A DNA stretch of 33,206 nt from Alphaproteobacteria bacterium (GTDB lineage Bacteria > Pseudomonadota > Alphaproteobacteria > SHVZ01): assembly GCA_016869375.1 (NCBI GenBank), contig VGEH01000041.1, positions 1 to 33,206 of the forward strand, in the 5' to 3' direction. Positions 8,394-18,452 of this stretch are shown piece after piece (position 1 is the stretch's first letter; each line of letters begins with the position of its first letter). The notes beneath the pieces were generated by a model. It did not search any database and was not told the DNA's origin. It saw nothing but the letters and a program-made list of their open reading frames with translations. Position numbers and translations under genes: made by a program.

Positions 8394-9643
8394 GACCAGA
8401 TCGAGGCGAGGAGCGCCAGCGCCATCGCGGCGGAGGCGAGCCAGCCGAGGCAGCGGAGCCAGGCGGGAAGCGCGAGGCGATCGCCGTTCTGCGGGGCGGA
8501 GACGACCAGCATCATCGCCAGCATGATCGGCACGGCGACGACGCCGTTGATGACCGCGGCCCAGAACAGCATGGTCATCGCATCGAGGCCGGTCGCGGCG
8601 AGCGCGGCGCCGGCCAGCGTGGCGATGCCGACCACGGCGTAGAAGCCGCGGGCGCGGCGGAGCGGCAGCTCGAGGCTGCCGCGCAGCGCGAAGATCTCGG
8701 CGACGGCATAGGCGGCGGATCCGGCGAGCACCGGCACGGCGAGCAGGCCGGTGCCGATGATGCCGAGCGCGAAAAGCAGGAAGGTGAGGTCGCCGGCGAT
8801 CGGGCGCAGTGCCTCGGCCGCCTCGGCGGCGCTGTTGATCTCGGTGACGCCGTTGGCATGCAGCGTCGCCGCCGTGGTCACGATGATGAAGAAGGCGACG
8901 AGGCTGGAAGCTGCCATGCCGATCCAGGTGTCGATCGAGATGTGCGAGAGATCCTCCGCTTCCGGCTGTGTCGCCTCCTCGTGCCGATGGCTGAGCCGGG
9001 ACTCTTCCGCCTCCTGGGACGCCTGCCAGAAGAACAGGTAGGGGCTGATGGTCGTGCCGAGCAGGGCCACGATCATCAGCATGGCGTCGGGGTCGAGCGT
9101 CGGCGTCGGCAGCAGAGTAGCCACCAGAACTTTGCTCCACGGGACATCGACGCTGAAGGCGACCGCGACATAGACGAGGAGCGTCACCGTCAGGAACTTC
9201 AGGAAGCCGGCATAGCGGTGATAGGGAATGAAGATTTCTGCAGCGAGGCAGATGACGCCGAAGAGCAGTGCATAGGCGACCGACGGCCCTTTCATCACCA
9301 GCGTCAGCGCCTGGCCCATGGCGGCGAGGTCGGCGGCGATGTTGGTCGTGTTGGCGACGACGAGAAGGGCGACCAGCGCGACCACGACCGGTCGCGGCAT
9401 GTGCCTGGCGATGCTGCGCGTAAGGCCATGGCCAGTCTGCCAGCCGATGCGCGCCGAAATGATCTGGATCGCCGCCATCAGCGGCAGGGTCAGGAGCACG
9501 GTCCAAGTAAGCCCGTAACCGAACTGCGCGCCGGCCTGGGAGTATGTGGCGATGCCGCTCGGGTCGTCGTCGGCCGCACCGGTGATCAGGCCGGGACCGA
9601 GTGCCTTCCAGAACCGCCGCGATACCTTCTTGTTCTCGGCCAC
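8381..9643 (-). CDS. Nramp/SLC11-like divalent metal transporter with altered metal site
   Basis: Inner-membrane transporter of 420 aa with about 11 hydrophobic segments. The N-terminal half carries the Nramp hallmark region (GPGLITGAADDDPSGIATYS, then AGAQFGY). In classical Mn/Fe transporters the first unwound helix reads Asp-Pro-Gly-Asn and helix 6 contains Met-Pro-His. Here these positions are Asp27-Pro-Ser-Gly30 and Ser200-Pro-Tyr202, so the metal-binding Asn and Met and the nearby His are all replaced. The substrate may therefore not be Mn2+ or Fe2+. The start is GTG 9643 with GAGG five bases upstream. It is 17 bp downstream of the glycosyltransferase gene and probably shares the mutS transcript. 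Confidence 0.85.
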   Translation of the reverse strand: MAENKKVSRRFWKALGPGLITGAADDDPSGIATYSQAGAQFGYGLTWTVLLTLPLMAAIQIISARIGWQTGHGLTRSIARHMPRPVVVALVALLVVANTTNIAADLAAMGQALTLVMKGPSVAYALLFGVICLAAEIFIPYHRYAGFLKFLTVTLLVYVAVAFSVDVPWSKVLVATLLPTPTLDPDAMLMIVALLGTTISPYLFFWQASQEAEESRLSHRHEEATQPEAEDLSHISIDTWIGMAASSLVAFFIIVTTAATLHANGVTEINSAAEAAEALRPIAGDLTFLLFALGIIGTGLLAVPVLAGSAAYAVAEIFALRGSLELPLRRARGFYAVVGIATLAGAALAATGLDAMTMLFWAAVINGVVAVPIMLAMMLVVSAPQNGDRLALPAWLRCLGWLASAAMALALLASIWSYVA

Positions 9644-9660
9644 CTAAGCCTCGCGGCGCG

Positions 9661-10464
9661 TCAGGGGATCTGCAGCAACCGCGTATCCTCGGCCAAAGTT
9701 CCCTCGGACAGCGCGGCAGCGATCTCGGCGCCGGAGGGTACCACCTCGGCGTAGAGCGCATCGAGCCGGCCGGCCTCGATCTCGGTGTGCCAGCGCCGCC
9801 AATGTGCGCCCAGGCGCGGATCGAGGGTGCTCCGCGCATAGGCGGCACCGCCGGCGGTCGCCTTGCGGATGAAATGCGCGCGCCCGCGGACGGCGAAGTG
9901 GCGGATCAGGATCTCGCGCGCCGGAGCCGGATGCGCATCGCGCATCTCGGCATTGTGGCAGCCCTGGGTCAGGCGGATCAGGTTGTCGGCACGTACCAGC
10001 ACCTTGGGCGGGATCGGTCGCAGCAGCTCGGCGCGCGCTTCAGCCTTCGGCGCGATGGCGAGATGGCGCGCGGCGGCGAAGGACCATTCCTCCTCGCGCG
10101 CGGCGATGCGGTTGGCGCGGCGGCAGAAGAGGAGATTGCCCGGTGTCGCCGCGACGGTCTCGCGCAAGGGGCCGACCCAGAATTCGTCGGCATCGTTGGA
10201 CAGCACCCAGTCGGCGCCGAAGCGCTCGCCTGCGAGAAGCGCCATCCCCGTCGTGATCCGCGCCTGATCGAACGTGTCGTCGGCGTCGTGACGGAGCGTG
10301 AGGGAGCCGTCTCGCGCAAAGCTTTCCAGGATCTCGATCGTGCCGTCGGTCGAGCCGTTGTCGGTCGCGAGGATGTGGTCGACGCCGCTCGCCAGATGAT
10401 GGCGGATATTCGCCGCGACGATATCCGCCTCGTCGCGGACGAGGAGGGTCATGACGAGCTTCAT
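9661..10464 (-). CDS. Family 2 glycosyltransferase-like protein
   Basis: The 267-aa soluble protein has a GT-A fold signature. The N-terminus [20 protein letters not shown] is the usual nucleotide-sugar binding strand-helix, followed by the DNGSTDGT motif at residues 35-42 and the metal-binding acidic motif DADEFW at 91-96. It resembles the 'Glyco_tranf_2_4' type seen in many proteobacteria, often of unknown acceptor. The start codon overlaps the mutS stop by 4 bp (ATGA), indicating translational coupling with a DNA-repair gene, an odd functional pairing. No membrane segment is visible. Confidence 0.8.
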   Translation of the reverse strand: MKLVMTLLVRDEADIVAANIRHHLASGVDHILATDNGSTDGTIEILESFARDGSLTLRHDADDTFDQARITTGMALLAGERFGADWVLSNDADEFWVGPLRETVAATPGNLLFCRRANRIAAREEEWSFAAARHLAIAPKAEARAELLRPIPPKVLVRADNLIRLTQGCHNAEMRDAHPAPAREILIRHFAVRGRAHFIRKATAGGAAYARSTLDPRLGAHWRRWHTEIEAGRLDALYAEVVPSGAEIAAALSEGTLAEDTRLLQIP

Positions 10465-13121
10465 CGCGTCGGTGGAAGCAGGCCCTTCAGCCGATACAGC
10501 ACTTCCAGCGCTTCCTTCGGCGACAGCTCGTCCGGGTTGACCGTGGTCAGCTCGGTCTCGACCGCCGACTCCTCCTTGCGGAGCTTGCCGGATTGCGGGC
10601 GCGCAGCGGCGAAGAGGGGGAGGTCGTCGGCGAGCTTGGCAGCCGAGCCGGCGCGCTCGCCGGTTTCGAGCGCGCGCAGCACCTCCTCGGCACGGTCGAG
10701 GACACCCGACGGCAAGCCGGCGAGCCGTGCGACATGCAGACCGTAGGAACGGTCGGCGGCACCGACCGCGACCTCGTGCAGGAAGACGACGTCACCCTGC
10801 CACTCCTTGACCCGCATGGTGCGGCAGGCGAGCGCGGCAAGCCGCGAGGCGAGCGCGGTCAGCTCGTGGTAGTGCGTGGCGAAGAGCGCGCGGCAGCGAT
10901 TGACCTCGTGCAGATGCTCGAGCGTCGCCCAGGCGATCGAAAGCCCGTCGAAGGTGGCGGTGCCGCGACCGATCTCGTCCAGGATCACAAGCGAGCGGGC
11001 CGTCGCCTGGTTCAGGATCGCCGCGGTCTCCACCATCTCGACCATGAAGGTCGAACGGCCACGGGCGAGGTCATCGGCGGCGCCGACGCGGCTGAAGAGA
11101 CGGTCGACCGTGCCGAGATGCGCCGATTCCGCCGGCACGAAGGCGCCGATCTGGGCCAGCAGCACGATCAGCGCATTCTGCCTGAGGAAGGTCGACTTGC
11201 CCGCCATGTTCGGGCCGGTCAGCAGCCAGAGGCGCTGGCTGTCGGCGAGATCGCAATCATTGGGAACGAAGGGATCGCCGCTCGAGGCGAGCGCCGCCTC
11301 GACGACGGGATGCCGCCCGGCCTTGATCGCGAACTGGTTCGATCCGTCGACGACGGGCCGCACGTGCCGGCGTTCGGCCGCAAGCTCGGCCAGGGCCGAT
11401 GACACGTCGAGCCGTGCCAGCGCATCGGCGGCGAGCGCGATTGCCTCGGCGCGGGCGCCGACCTCGCCGACCAGATCCTCGAACAGGCGAAGCTCGACGG
11501 CGAGCGCCTTGTCGGCGGCGGAGGAGAGCTTGGATTCCAGCTCGCCGAGCTCGACTGTGGTGAAGCGCGCCGCATTCGCCATGGTCTGGCGATGGATGAA
11601 GCCCGGCTTGCCGAGGATCTTCTCGGTATGGGTCGCCGTCGCCTCGATGTAGTAGCCGAGCACGTTGTTGTGCCGGATCTTGAGCGAGGCGATGCCGGTC
11701 TCGGCCTGGTACCTTGTCTGCAGCCCGGCGATCAGCTTCCGGCTCTCGTCGCGCAGAGACCGCAGCTCGTCGAGATCCGGCGCATAGCCTTGCGCAACGA
11801 AGCCGCCGTCGCGGGCGAAGAGCGGCAGTTCCGGCGCCAGCGCGCGGTCGAAGCGCTCGATCAGCACCTGGTGATGCCCGAGATCGCGCGATGCCAGGCG
11901 GATGTCCTCGGCGAGGTCGGAAGCGCGCCCGAGCCGTGTCGTCACCTCGGCCGCTGCGGCGAGGCCGTCGCGGATGGCGGCGAGGTCGCGCGGGCCGCCG
12001 CGGCCGAGCGTGATCCGGGAAAGCGCGCGGGCGAGGTCGGGGCTGCGCTTGAGCAGCCCGCGGAGATCACTTCGCAGCGCTTCGTCGGCGACGAAGCTGG
12101 CAACGGCGTCCAGCCTCCGGTCGATCTGGGCCGCATCCGTCAGCGGCGCGGCGAGACGCTCGGCCAGGAGACGGGCGCCGGCGCCGGTGACGGTGCGGTC
12201 GATGACGTCGAGCAGGCTTCCCTGGCGCTCGCCCGAGAGCGTGCGGGTGAGCTCCAGGTTGCGGCGCGTCGCCGGGTCGATCTCCAGCACGCCGCCGTCG
12301 CTCTGCCGTCGCGGCGGGGTCAGGCGCGGCAGCTTTCCCTTCTGGGTCAGCTCGACATAGTCGACGACGGCGCCGAGCGCGGCGAGCTCTGCCCGCTCGA
12401 AGCTGCCGAAGGCATCCAGCGTGCCGACGCCATAGAGGGCCTCCAGCCGCTTCCGGCCATTGGTCGAATCGAAGCGGGCATCGGGCAGCGGCACCAGCAC
12501 CTGCTTCCAGTCGCGCAGCAGCTCGAACAGCTCCGGCTGCTGGACCAGCCGGTCCGGCAACAGCAGTTCGGACGGGTCGAGGCGGGCCAGCGCCGAGGCG
12601 AGACTCCTCGCATCGACCGGCCGCGCGCCGACCTCTCCGGTCGAGACCTCGACCCAGGCGAGCGCGAGGCTCCCTTGCGCGTCGGCGAGGGCAGCCAGGA
12701 AATTCGACCGCCGCGCATCCAGCAGCGTGTCTTCGGTCAGGGTGCCCGGAGTGATGATCCGGACGACCTCGCGGCGGACCACGGATTTGGAGCCGCGCTT
12801 CTTCGCCTCGGCAGGGTCTTCCATCTGCTCGCAGATGGCGACGCGGAAGCCCTTCCGGATCAGCCGCGGCAGGTAGACCTCGGCAGCATGGACCGGCACG
12901 CCGCACATCGGGATGTCCTGGCCCTCGTGCCGGCCGCGCTTGGTCAGCGCGATGTCGAGCGCGGCCGAGGCCTTGACCGCGTCCTCGAAGAACAGCTCGT
13001 AAAAGTCGCCCATCCGGTAGAACAGCACGGCGTCCGGATGAGACGCCTTGATCTCCAGATACTGGGCCATGCCCGGCGACAAATCGGCCGGCGGCGCGGG
13101 CGGGCTCTGGTCCATGGGCAT
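10461..13121 (-). CDS. mutS: DNA mismatch repair protein MutS
   Basis: ATPase that recognises base mismatches and starts methyl-independent or MutL-dependent repair. The 886-aa length fits the MutS1 family. The mismatch-binding Phe-x-Glu is at F40-Y-E42 within [14 protein letters not shown]. The Walker A motif [13 protein letters not shown] is at about residue 635, followed by the signature [12 protein letters not shown] and Walker [16 protein letters not shown]. The C-terminal helix-turn-helix and dimerisation tail are present. The start at ATG 13121 precedes a proline-rich leader; ATG 13115 is an alternative. It heads a three-gene minus-strand run with the glycosyltransferase and the Nramp-like gene. 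Confidence 0.97.
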   Translation of the reverse strand: MPMDQSPPAPPADLSPGMAQYLEIKASHPDAVLFYRMGDFYELFFEDAVKASAALDIALTKRGRHEGQDIPMCGVPVHAAEVYLPRLIRKGFRVAICEQMEDPAEAKKRGSKSVVRREVVRIITPGTLTEDTLLDARRSNFLAALADAQGSLALAWVEVSTGEVGARPVDARSLASALARLDPSELLLPDRLVQQPELFELLRDWKQVLVPLPDARFDSTNGRKRLEALYGVGTLDAFGSFERAELAALGAVVDYVELTQKGKLPRLTPPRRQSDGGVLEIDPATRRNLELTRTLSGERQGSLLDVIDRTVTGAGARLLAERLAAPLTDAAQIDRRLDAVASFVADEALRSDLRGLLKRSPDLARALSRITLGRGGPRDLAAIRDGLAAAAEVTTRLGRASDLAEDIRLASRDLGHHQVLIERFDRALAPELPLFARDGGFVAQGYAPDLDELRSLRDESRKLIAGLQTRYQAETGIASLKIRHNNVLGYYIEATATHTEKILGKPGFIHRQTMANAARFTTVELGELESKLSSAADKALAVELRLFEDLVGEVGARAEAIALAADALARLDVSSALAELAAERRHVRPVVDGSNQFAIKAGRHPVVEAALASSGDPFVPNDCDLADSQRLWLLTGPNMAGKSTFLRQNALIVLLAQIGAFVPAESAHLGTVDRLFSRVGAADDLARGRSTFMVEMVETAAILNQATARSLVILDEIGRGTATFDGLSIAWATLEHLHEVNRCRALFATHYHELTALASRLAALACRTMRVKEWQGDVVFLHEVAVGAADRSYGLHVARLAGLPSGVLDRAEEVLRALETGERAGSAAKLADDLPLFAAARPQSGKLRKEESAVETELTTVNPDELSPKEALEVLYRLKGLLPPTR

Positions 13122-13171
13122 GGGCCGAGGTTTAGCGGAAACGCGCGAAGAGTCACAGCGCTCGAAAGGGC

Positions 13172-13212
13172 CCCTCCCTAGACCTCCCCCTGCTCCGCAG
13201 GGTGAAGGGTCT
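13172..13212. repeat. Single related arm of the GC-rich palindromic repeat
   Basis: The stretch CCTCCCCCTGCTCCGCAGGG with flanking CCCCTCCCTAGA and TGAAGGGTCTC resembles one arm of the palindrome at 4420-4516: the same CCTCCCCC, then xGCTCCGC, then G-rich order. It is degenerate on its 3' side and lies in the 185-bp gap between the divergent genes mutS and the antiporter. No second inverted arm is found next to it. Confidence 0.5.
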
Positions 13213-13306
13213 CGGAATCGTGAGGTGAGCGCCCGCTCAGCTCAATAATCCGCCTGCGACGGATCGCGAGTTTGCGGAAGGGCGAACCCGTGTCATAGCT
13301 GCATCG

Positions 13307-15088
13307 ATGGCTAGTCTCGGGCTTCTCAACTTCGTGCTGCTGTTCGGCTCGGTGCTGGTTCTCGCCGGCATCCTGTCGAGCCTTGTCGCCAAGCGCTTCG
13401 GCGCCCCTTTGCTGCTCGTCTTCATCGTCATCGGCATGCTGGCCGGCGAGGACGGGCCGGGCGGGATCAAGTTCGACGACTACGCCACCACCTATCTCGT
13501 CGGGTCGCTGGCGCTCGCGATCATCCTGTTCGACGGCGGGCTGCGCACCAAACTGGTCACCGTCCGCGGTGCGTTGACGCCCTCGGTGGTGCTGGCGACG
13601 GCGGGCGTCGTCGTCACGGCGACCTTGACCGGCGCCTTCGCGCTGCTGGTCCTCGACCTGACGCTCGTCGAGAGCCTTCTGCTGGGGTCGATCGTCGCCT
13701 CCACCGATGCAGCGGCGGTCTTTTTCCTGCTGCGCTCCGGCGGGCTCGAGCTTCGCCAGCGCGTGACCTCCACGATCGAGGTCGAATCGAGCACCAACGA
13801 TCCGGTCGCCGTCTTCCTTACGTTCCTCCTTGTCGAGATCCTGACGATCGGCAAGGGCGAGGCCGATATCCGCGTCTTCGCCGAGCTCGCGCGCGCCTTC
13901 CTGATCGGCGGCTTGGTCGGCTATCTCGGCGGCCGCGCCATTGTCTGGATGACCAACCGCGCTGATCTGCCGCACGGCCTTCATCCGATCTTCGTCGTGG
14001 TGAGCGCGGTCGCGATCTTCTCCGTCACCTCGGTGATCCACGGCTCCGGCTTCCTTGCCGTCTACCTCGCGGGACTCGTCGTCGGCAACCGGCCGGTGCG
14101 CGCCTTCGCCAGCGTGCTGTCCTTCCACGACGGAGCGACGTGGCTCTGCCAGATCATGATGTTCATGGTGCTGGGCCTGCTGGTGACGCCACACCAGTTG
14201 ATTAACTACGCCGTGCCCGGCATCGCCATCGCCGCCTTCCTGATGCTGGTCGGCCGTCCGGTAGCAGCCGCGGTCTGCCTTAGCCCTTTCGGCTATTCGA
14301 AGCGCGAGATTCTCTTCGTCGGGTGGGTCGGGCTTCGCGGCGCCGTCAGCATCTTCCTTGCCTCGATCCCGGTTCTGGCCGGGGTGTCGAACGCTGGCCT
14401 CTTCTTCAATGTCGGCTTCTTCGTCGTCCTCATCTCGTTGGTCGTCCAGGGCTGGACGATCAAGCCGGCGGCGCTCTGGCTTCGCCTGGCGCTGCCGCGC
14501 ACGACGCCGGAATCCAAGCGCATCGAGATCGACCTGCCCGGCCAGTTGAAGCAGGAGCTGGTCGGATATCCGGTGCAGGCGGACTCCGCGGTCCTGGCCC
14601 AGGGCCGCGTGCCGGACTGGGCGAAGCCGGTGCTGGTGATCCGCGAGGGCCAGATCCTGGAACCGGCCGAGGCCGGACGCCTGGTCGAGGAGGACTACGC
14701 CTACTTCCTCGTGCCGCTCCGGAAGGTGCAGCGCCTCGACCAGCTGTTCACGCCTTCGACCGAGGCCGAGCGCGACCGCGAGGCGGGCGAGTTCCTGCTC
14801 GAGGGCGCGGCTCAGCTCGGCCAAGTCTGCGCCCTTTACGGCATCCCGTTGCCAGAGGGCGAGCGGGCGGACGAGACCATCGCCGAATACTTCTCCAACC
14901 GCTTCGAGGATCACCCGCAGATCGGCGATCATCTGCCCTTCGGCCCCGCAAGCCTGGTCGCGCGGCGCACCGAGAACGGCAAGGTGACGCTGGCGGGCTT
15001 CCTCGTCGACGAGGACGAAGAGCCGCAGCGGCCGTCGCTCTTCCGGCTTTGGTCGACGCTGGTTCGGCGTAAGCTCCGCTCCAAATAG
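13307..15088 (+). CDS. K+/H+ antiporter (CvrA/NhaP2 type, CPA1 family)
   Basis: Inner-membrane cation/proton antiporter for potassium extrusion and cytoplasmic pH or osmotic control. The 593-aa length matches NhaP2/CvrA. The first about 390 residues form 12 or so hydrophobic helices with the CPA hallmarks SIVASTDAAAVFFLLRSGG and EVESSTNDPVAVFL; the Asn-Asp pair is the expected ion-binding site. The C-terminal cytosolic part carries a TrkA-C-like segment (PVLVIREGQILEPAEAG...YFLVPL) and a final transporter-associated (CorC_HlyC-like) domain, the arrangement seen in NhaP2. ATG 13307 follows the repeat-bearing gap, without a strong ribosome binding site. The GFA gene begins 11 bp after its stop and is probably cotranscribed. 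Confidence 0.93.
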   Translation: MASLGLLNFVLLFGSVLVLAGILSSLVAKRFGAPLLLVFIVIGMLAGEDGPGGIKFDDYATTYLVGSLALAIILFDGGLRTKLVTVRGALTPSVVLATAGVVVTATLTGAFALLVLDLTLVESLLLGSIVASTDAAAVFFLLRSGGLELRQRVTSTIEVESSTNDPVAVFLTFLLVEILTIGKGEADIRVFAELARAFLIGGLVGYLGGRAIVWMTNRADLPHGLHPIFVVVSAVAIFSVTSVIHGSGFLAVYLAGLVVGNRPVRAFASVLSFHDGATWLCQIMMFMVLGLLVTPHQLINYAVPGIAIAAFLMLVGRPVAAAVCLSPFGYSKREILFVGWVGLRGAVSIFLASIPVLAGVSNAGLFFNVGFFVVLISLVVQGWTIKPAALWLRLALPRTTPESKRIEIDLPGQLKQELVGYPVQADSAVLAQGRVPDWAKPVLVIREGQILEPAEAGRLVEEDYAYFLVPLRKVQRLDQLFTPSTEAERDREAGEFLLEGAAQLGQVCALYGIPLPEGERADETIAEYFSNRFEDHPQIGDHLPFGPASLVARRTENGKVTLAGFLVDEDEEPQRPSLFRLWSTLVRRKLRSK

Positions 15089-15099
15089 ACGGAGGCTTC

Positions 15100-15507
15100 A
15101 TGGCGACGAAGCGCGAAGGCGGGTGCCAGTGCGGCGCCGTCCGCTACGAGATCGAGGGCGAGGCGTTGTTCACCGCGCTCTGCCATTGCTCGATGTGCCG
15201 TCGGGCGCACGCCGCGCCCGCCGTGGCCTGGGCGATGTACCCGGAGGACATGGTCGTCTTCTCGAAGGACGGCCGCGCCTTTCACGCTTCCTCGCCGGAG
15301 GCGCGCCGCGGTTTCTGCCAAGCCTGCGGCACCCAGATCAGCTTCACTGCGAGCTTCATCCCCGGGCTGATCGACATCGCCATCGGCAGCCTCGACCGGC
15401 CGGAGGACCTTCCGCCCTCCCTTCGCTATTGGGAGAGCCGGCACCTCCCCTGGCTCAAGATCGAGGACGGGCTGCCCCGGTATCCCGAATTCCCGCCCCA
15501 GGGCTGA
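15100..15507 (+). CDS. GFA (CENP-V/GFA domain) zinc-binding protein
   Basis: The 135-aa protein has the complete cysteine set of the GFA family: Cys9-x-Cys11 (GGCQCG), Cys28-x-Cys30-x2-Cys33 (CHCSMC) and Cys73-x2-Cys76 (FCQACG). These bind structural and catalytic-site zinc in the founding member, glutathione-dependent formaldehyde-activating enzyme. Most family members have no demonstrated formaldehyde activity, so the substrate is not inferred. Cytoplasmic, full length. GGAGG lies nine bases before the ATG. It directly follows the antiporter gene. Confidence 0.9.
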   Translation: MATKREGGCQCGAVRYEIEGEALFTALCHCSMCRRAHAAPAVAWAMYPEDMVVFSKDGRAFHASSPEARRGFCQACGTQISFTASFIPGLIDIAIGSLDRPEDLPPSLRYWESRHLPWLKIEDGLPRYPEFPPQG

Positions 15508-15520
15508 CGTCTGAACCCTT

Positions 15521-15540
15521 GGCGAAACAGCCGTTTCGCT
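15521..15540 (+). terminator. Hairpin after the GFA gene (possible terminator or operator)
   Basis: GCGAAAC (15522-15528) and GTTTCGC (15533-15539) form a perfect 7-bp stem with an AGCC loop, 14 bases after the GFA stop. No T-run follows on the plus strand, so it is a weak terminator candidate. It could also be an operator for maeB, whose start is 87 bp downstream. Confidence 0.35.
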
Positions 15541-15626
15541 CAGGGGCGGCGATTTGCGCTCAAGGGCTTAGTTGCCTCAGAATACGTGCCCCAAAACGAA
15601 AAAAGACCCCCCGGGAGAATACGCTC

Positions 15627-17885
15627 ATGAGTTCCGAAGGCCGCGTCACCGAGGCGGAGGCGTTGGAGCTCCATGCGAGCGGCCGCCGCGGCAAGATCGA
15701 GATCACGCCGACCAAGCCGCTGACCACCCAGCGCGACCTGTCGCTGGCCTATTCCCCGGGCGTCGCCCACCCCTGCCTCCATATCGCCAAGGACCCGGAC
15801 AAGGCCTACGACTACACGGCCAAGGGGAATTTGGTGGCGGTGATCTCGAACGGCACCGCGGTGCTAGGCCTCGGCGATCTCGGGCCCCTCGGCGCCAAGC
15901 CGGTGATGGAAGGCAAAGCTGTCCTCTTCAAGCGCTTTGCCGATATCGACGGCATCGACCTCGAGGTCGACACCAAGGACGTCGACCAGTTCGTCAATGC
16001 CGTGCGCTATCTCGGCAAGACCTGGGGCGGCATCAACCTCGAGGACATCAAGGCGCCGGAATGCTTCGTCATCGAGCAGCGGCTGCGCGAGCTCCTCGAC
16101 ATCCCGGTCTTCCACGACGACCAGCACGGCACCGCGATCGTCGCCGCCGCCGGGCTGCTGAACGCACTCGACGTCACCGGCCGCACCATCAAGGACACGA
16201 AGATGGTGGTCAACGGCGCCGGTGCCTCGTCGATCGCCTGTATCGAGCTGCTCAAGGCGATGGGCATGCCGCATGAGCACGTCATCATCTGCGACACCAA
16301 GGGCGTCGTCTATCAGGGCCGAACCGACGGCATGAACCAGTGGAAGTCGGCGCATGCGGTGCCGACCAAGGCGCGCTCGCTCGCCGATGCGATGAAGGGC
16401 GCCGATGTCGTGTTCGGCCTCTCGGCCAAGGGCGCGATCAGCCAGGACATGGTCAAGTCCATGGCGAAGAACCCGATCGTCTTCGCCATGGCCAATCCCG
16501 ATCCCGAGATCACGCCCGAGGATGCGCGCGCTGTCCGCCCGGATGCGATCGTCGCCACGGGCCGCTCCGACTACCCCAACCAAATCAACAACGTGCTGGG
16601 CTTCCCTTACATCTTCCGGGGTGCCCTCGACGTCCGCGCCAGCTCGATCAACGACGCGATGAAGATCGCCGCCGCCAAGGCGCTGGCCGAACTGGCGCGT
16701 GAGGACGTGCCGGACGAGGTCGCGCGCTCCTATTCCGGCCGCAAGCTCAAATACGGGCCGGGCTACCTGATCCCGACGCCTTTCGATCCGCGGCTGATCT
16801 CGCATGTCTCCGCGGCGGTGGCGCAGGCGGCCATGGATTCGGGCGTGGCGCGAAAGCCGATCGCGGACATGCAGGCCTATCGCCGGACGCTCTCGGCACG
16901 CCTCGATCCGACCGCGGCGAGCCTGCAGGGCATCTTCGAGAAGGTGCACGCCAATCCGCAGCGCGTCGTCTTTGCCGAGGGCGAAGAGGAGCGCGTCATC
17001 CGCGCCGCGATCACCTTCCGCAACGCAGGTTTTGGCACACCGATCCTGGTCGGGCGCGAGGAGCGGATCCAACAGACGATCCAGCAGGCCGGGCTCGACG
17101 GCCACGACCTCGAGATCCACAACGCCAGGCTCTCGAAGCACAACAAGGAATACACCGAGTTCCTCTACGCGCGCCTGCAGCGGAAGGGCTATCTCTATCG
17201 CGACTGCCAGCGGCGCGTGAACCAGGACCGCAACGTCTTCGCCTCCTGCATGGTGGCGCTCGGCCATGCGGATGCGATGGTGACCGGCACCACGCGCAAT
17301 TTCTGGACCTGCTATCAGGACATCACGCGCGTCGTCGATCCCAAGGAAGGCGAGCGCGCCTTCGCGCTCTCCATCGTGGTCACGCGCGGGCGCACCGTGT
17401 TCATGTCGGACACCTACGTGCACGAGCTGCCGACGCCGGAGGAGCTCGCCGACATCGCCATCCAGACTGCGGCCAAGGCGCGCCAGATGGGGCATGAGCC
17501 GCGCGTGGCGCTGCTTTCCTTCTCGAATTTCGGCAACCCGAACCGCGAGAAATCCTACCGCATCCGCGACGCGGTCGAGATCCTGGACTCGCGCAAGGTA
17601 GATTTCGAATACGACGGCGAGATGTCGGCCGATGTCGCGCTCGACGACGATCTGCGCAAGCTCTACCCGTTCTGCCGGCTCAAGGGCCCGGCGAACGTGC
17701 TGGTCATGCCAGCGCTGCACTCGGCCAACATCGCCTACAAGCTGATGCAGAAGCTCGGCGGCGCCACCATCGTCGGCCCGCTGATCATCGGCCTGTCGAA
17801 GCCGGTGCAGATCGTCCAGATGGGCGCCACGGTCTCGGACATCGTCAACACCGCCGCGATCGCCGCCTACGACGCGATCGCGTAG
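15627..17885 (+). CDS. maeB: NADP-dependent malic enzyme MaeB (malic enzyme-phosphotransacetylase-like fusion)
   Basis: Oxidatively decarboxylates malate to pyruvate, yielding NADPH and CO2. The 752-aa product is the large bacterial form. The N-terminal malic domain has [18 protein letters not shown] and the catalytic Lys region ([26 protein letters not shown]), metal-site acidic residues around [11 protein letters not shown] and FHDDQHGTA, and an NAD(P)-binding fold starting [17 protein letters not shown]. From about residue 430 a phosphotransacetylase-like domain follows ([16 protein letters not shown] ... [27 protein letters not shown]), which in this family is thought to be regulatory, sensing acetyl-CoA. 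ATG 15627 is preceded by GGGAG at a good distance; the frame is open farther upstream but that part overlaps the GFA gene. Confidence 0.96.
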   Translation: MSSEGRVTEAEALELHASGRRGKIEITPTKPLTTQRDLSLAYSPGVAHPCLHIAKDPDKAYDYTAKGNLVAVISNGTAVLGLGDLGPLGAKPVMEGKAVLFKRFADIDGIDLEVDTKDVDQFVNAVRYLGKTWGGINLEDIKAPECFVIEQRLRELLDIPVFHDDQHGTAIVAAAGLLNALDVTGRTIKDTKMVVNGAGASSIACIELLKAMGMPHEHVIICDTKGVVYQGRTDGMNQWKSAHAVPTKARSLADAMKGADVVFGLSAKGAISQDMVKSMAKNPIVFAMANPDPEITPEDARAVRPDAIVATGRSDYPNQINNVLGFPYIFRGALDVRASSINDAMKIAAAKALAELAREDVPDEVARSYSGRKLKYGPGYLIPTPFDPRLISHVSAAVAQAAMDSGVARKPIADMQAYRRTLSARLDPTAASLQGIFEKVHANPQRVVFAEGEEERVIRAAITFRNAGFGTPILVGREERIQQTIQQAGLDGHDLEIHNARLSKHNKEYTEFLYARLQRKGYLYRDCQRRVNQDRNVFASCMVALGHADAMVTGTTRNFWTCYQDITRVVDPKEGERAFALSIVVTRGRTVFMSDTYVHELPTPEELADIAIQTAAKARQMGHEPRVALLSFSNFGNPNREKSYRIRDAVEILDSRKVDFEYDGEMSADVALDDDLRKLYPFCRLKGPANVLVMPALHSANIAYKLMQKLGGATIVGPLIIGLSKPVQIVQMGATVSDIVNTAAIAAYDAIA

Positions 17886-17893
17886 GTTCGCAT

Positions 17894-18451
17894 CTAAGCC
17901 GCGCCCTTTTCCGGGAGCGCCTTGGAGACGATGCGCTTGAGGCCGTCGATCAGCGCGCGCTCGGTCGGGCCGCCCTTGCCCTTGACGTCCTTGGCCATCA
18001 GGAGGCGAAGCGCCTCGACGTGGAGCTGGACTGCGGGCAGCGCCGTCTTGGGATCGTCGGCGAGCTTGCGATTAAACTTCTTCAGGTCGTCGAGGAAGTC
18101 GGTGAGCGAGGTCGCGACCTCGGTCAGCAACGGGTAGCCCATGGTACCGGCCTGGCCCTTGAGGTTGAGGCCGACGCGCATCAGCTCGGGGCGGAAGTGG
18201 TCGGCCTGGCCCGGCGCCTTGCGCATGGCGCTGGCGATGCCGTCGATCTCGTTGACGTCCGCCATCGCGACTTCGGCGTAGTTCTTGGCGGCGCCGGCGA
18301 CGACGTTCATGCCGGCCTCGACCATCTCGTCCATGGTCTTGCCGCCGGGCGCGGAGGCGCGGACCTTCAAGAGGTTCGGGGGCGTGAAGACGTCCGCCTT
18401 CGCCACCTCGCCTACGACCTTTTTTTCCTCGCCTGTCACCTTAAGCTCCAA
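17894..18451 (-). CDS. Degenerate Hpt-like protein lacking the phospho-accepting His
   Basis: The 185-aa soluble, mostly helical protein contains the core of a histidine phosphotransfer helix bundle: LMRVGLNLKGQAGTMGYPLL followed by a helix TEVATSLTDFLDDL. In Hpt domains of this type the motif reads His-x-Leu-Lys-Gly-x3-Gly-x-Gly-Tyr-Pro. Here the His position is Leu95 while Lys98, Gly99 and the downstream Gly-Tyr-Pro are kept. It should not be able to carry phosphate on the usual residue. Its start is two bases downstream of the response regulator stop, so the pair is surely cotranscribed, and a phosphorylation-independent binding role for that receiver is a reasonable inference. Confidence 0.65.
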   Translation of the reverse strand: MELKVTGEEKKVVGEVAKADVFTPPNLLKVRASAPGGKTMDEMVEAGMNVVAGAAKNYAEVAMADVNEIDGIASAMRKAPGQADHFRPELMRVGLNLKGQAGTMGYPLLTEVATSLTDFLDDLKKFNRKLADDPKTALPAVQLHVEALRLLMAKDVKGKGGPTERALIDGLKRIVSKALPEKGAA

Positions 18452-18452
18452 T

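Noticed and set aside
11592-13181. 529-aa plus-strand frame opposite mutS
   Set aside because: Shadow of mutS; no family motif and highly biased composition.
13178-14932. 584-aa minus-strand frame opposite the K+/H+ antiporter
   Set aside because: Asp/Arg/Gln-rich shadow; the opposite strand encodes a well-formed membrane protein.
15123-15626. N-terminal extension of maeB through the GFA gene
   Set aside because: In frame but translates as Arg/Pro-rich sequence while another frame encodes the GFA cysteine motifs; ATG 15627 has a ribosome binding site.
15864-17720. 618-aa minus-strand frame opposite maeB
   Set aside because: Shadow of a strongly conserved malic enzyme.
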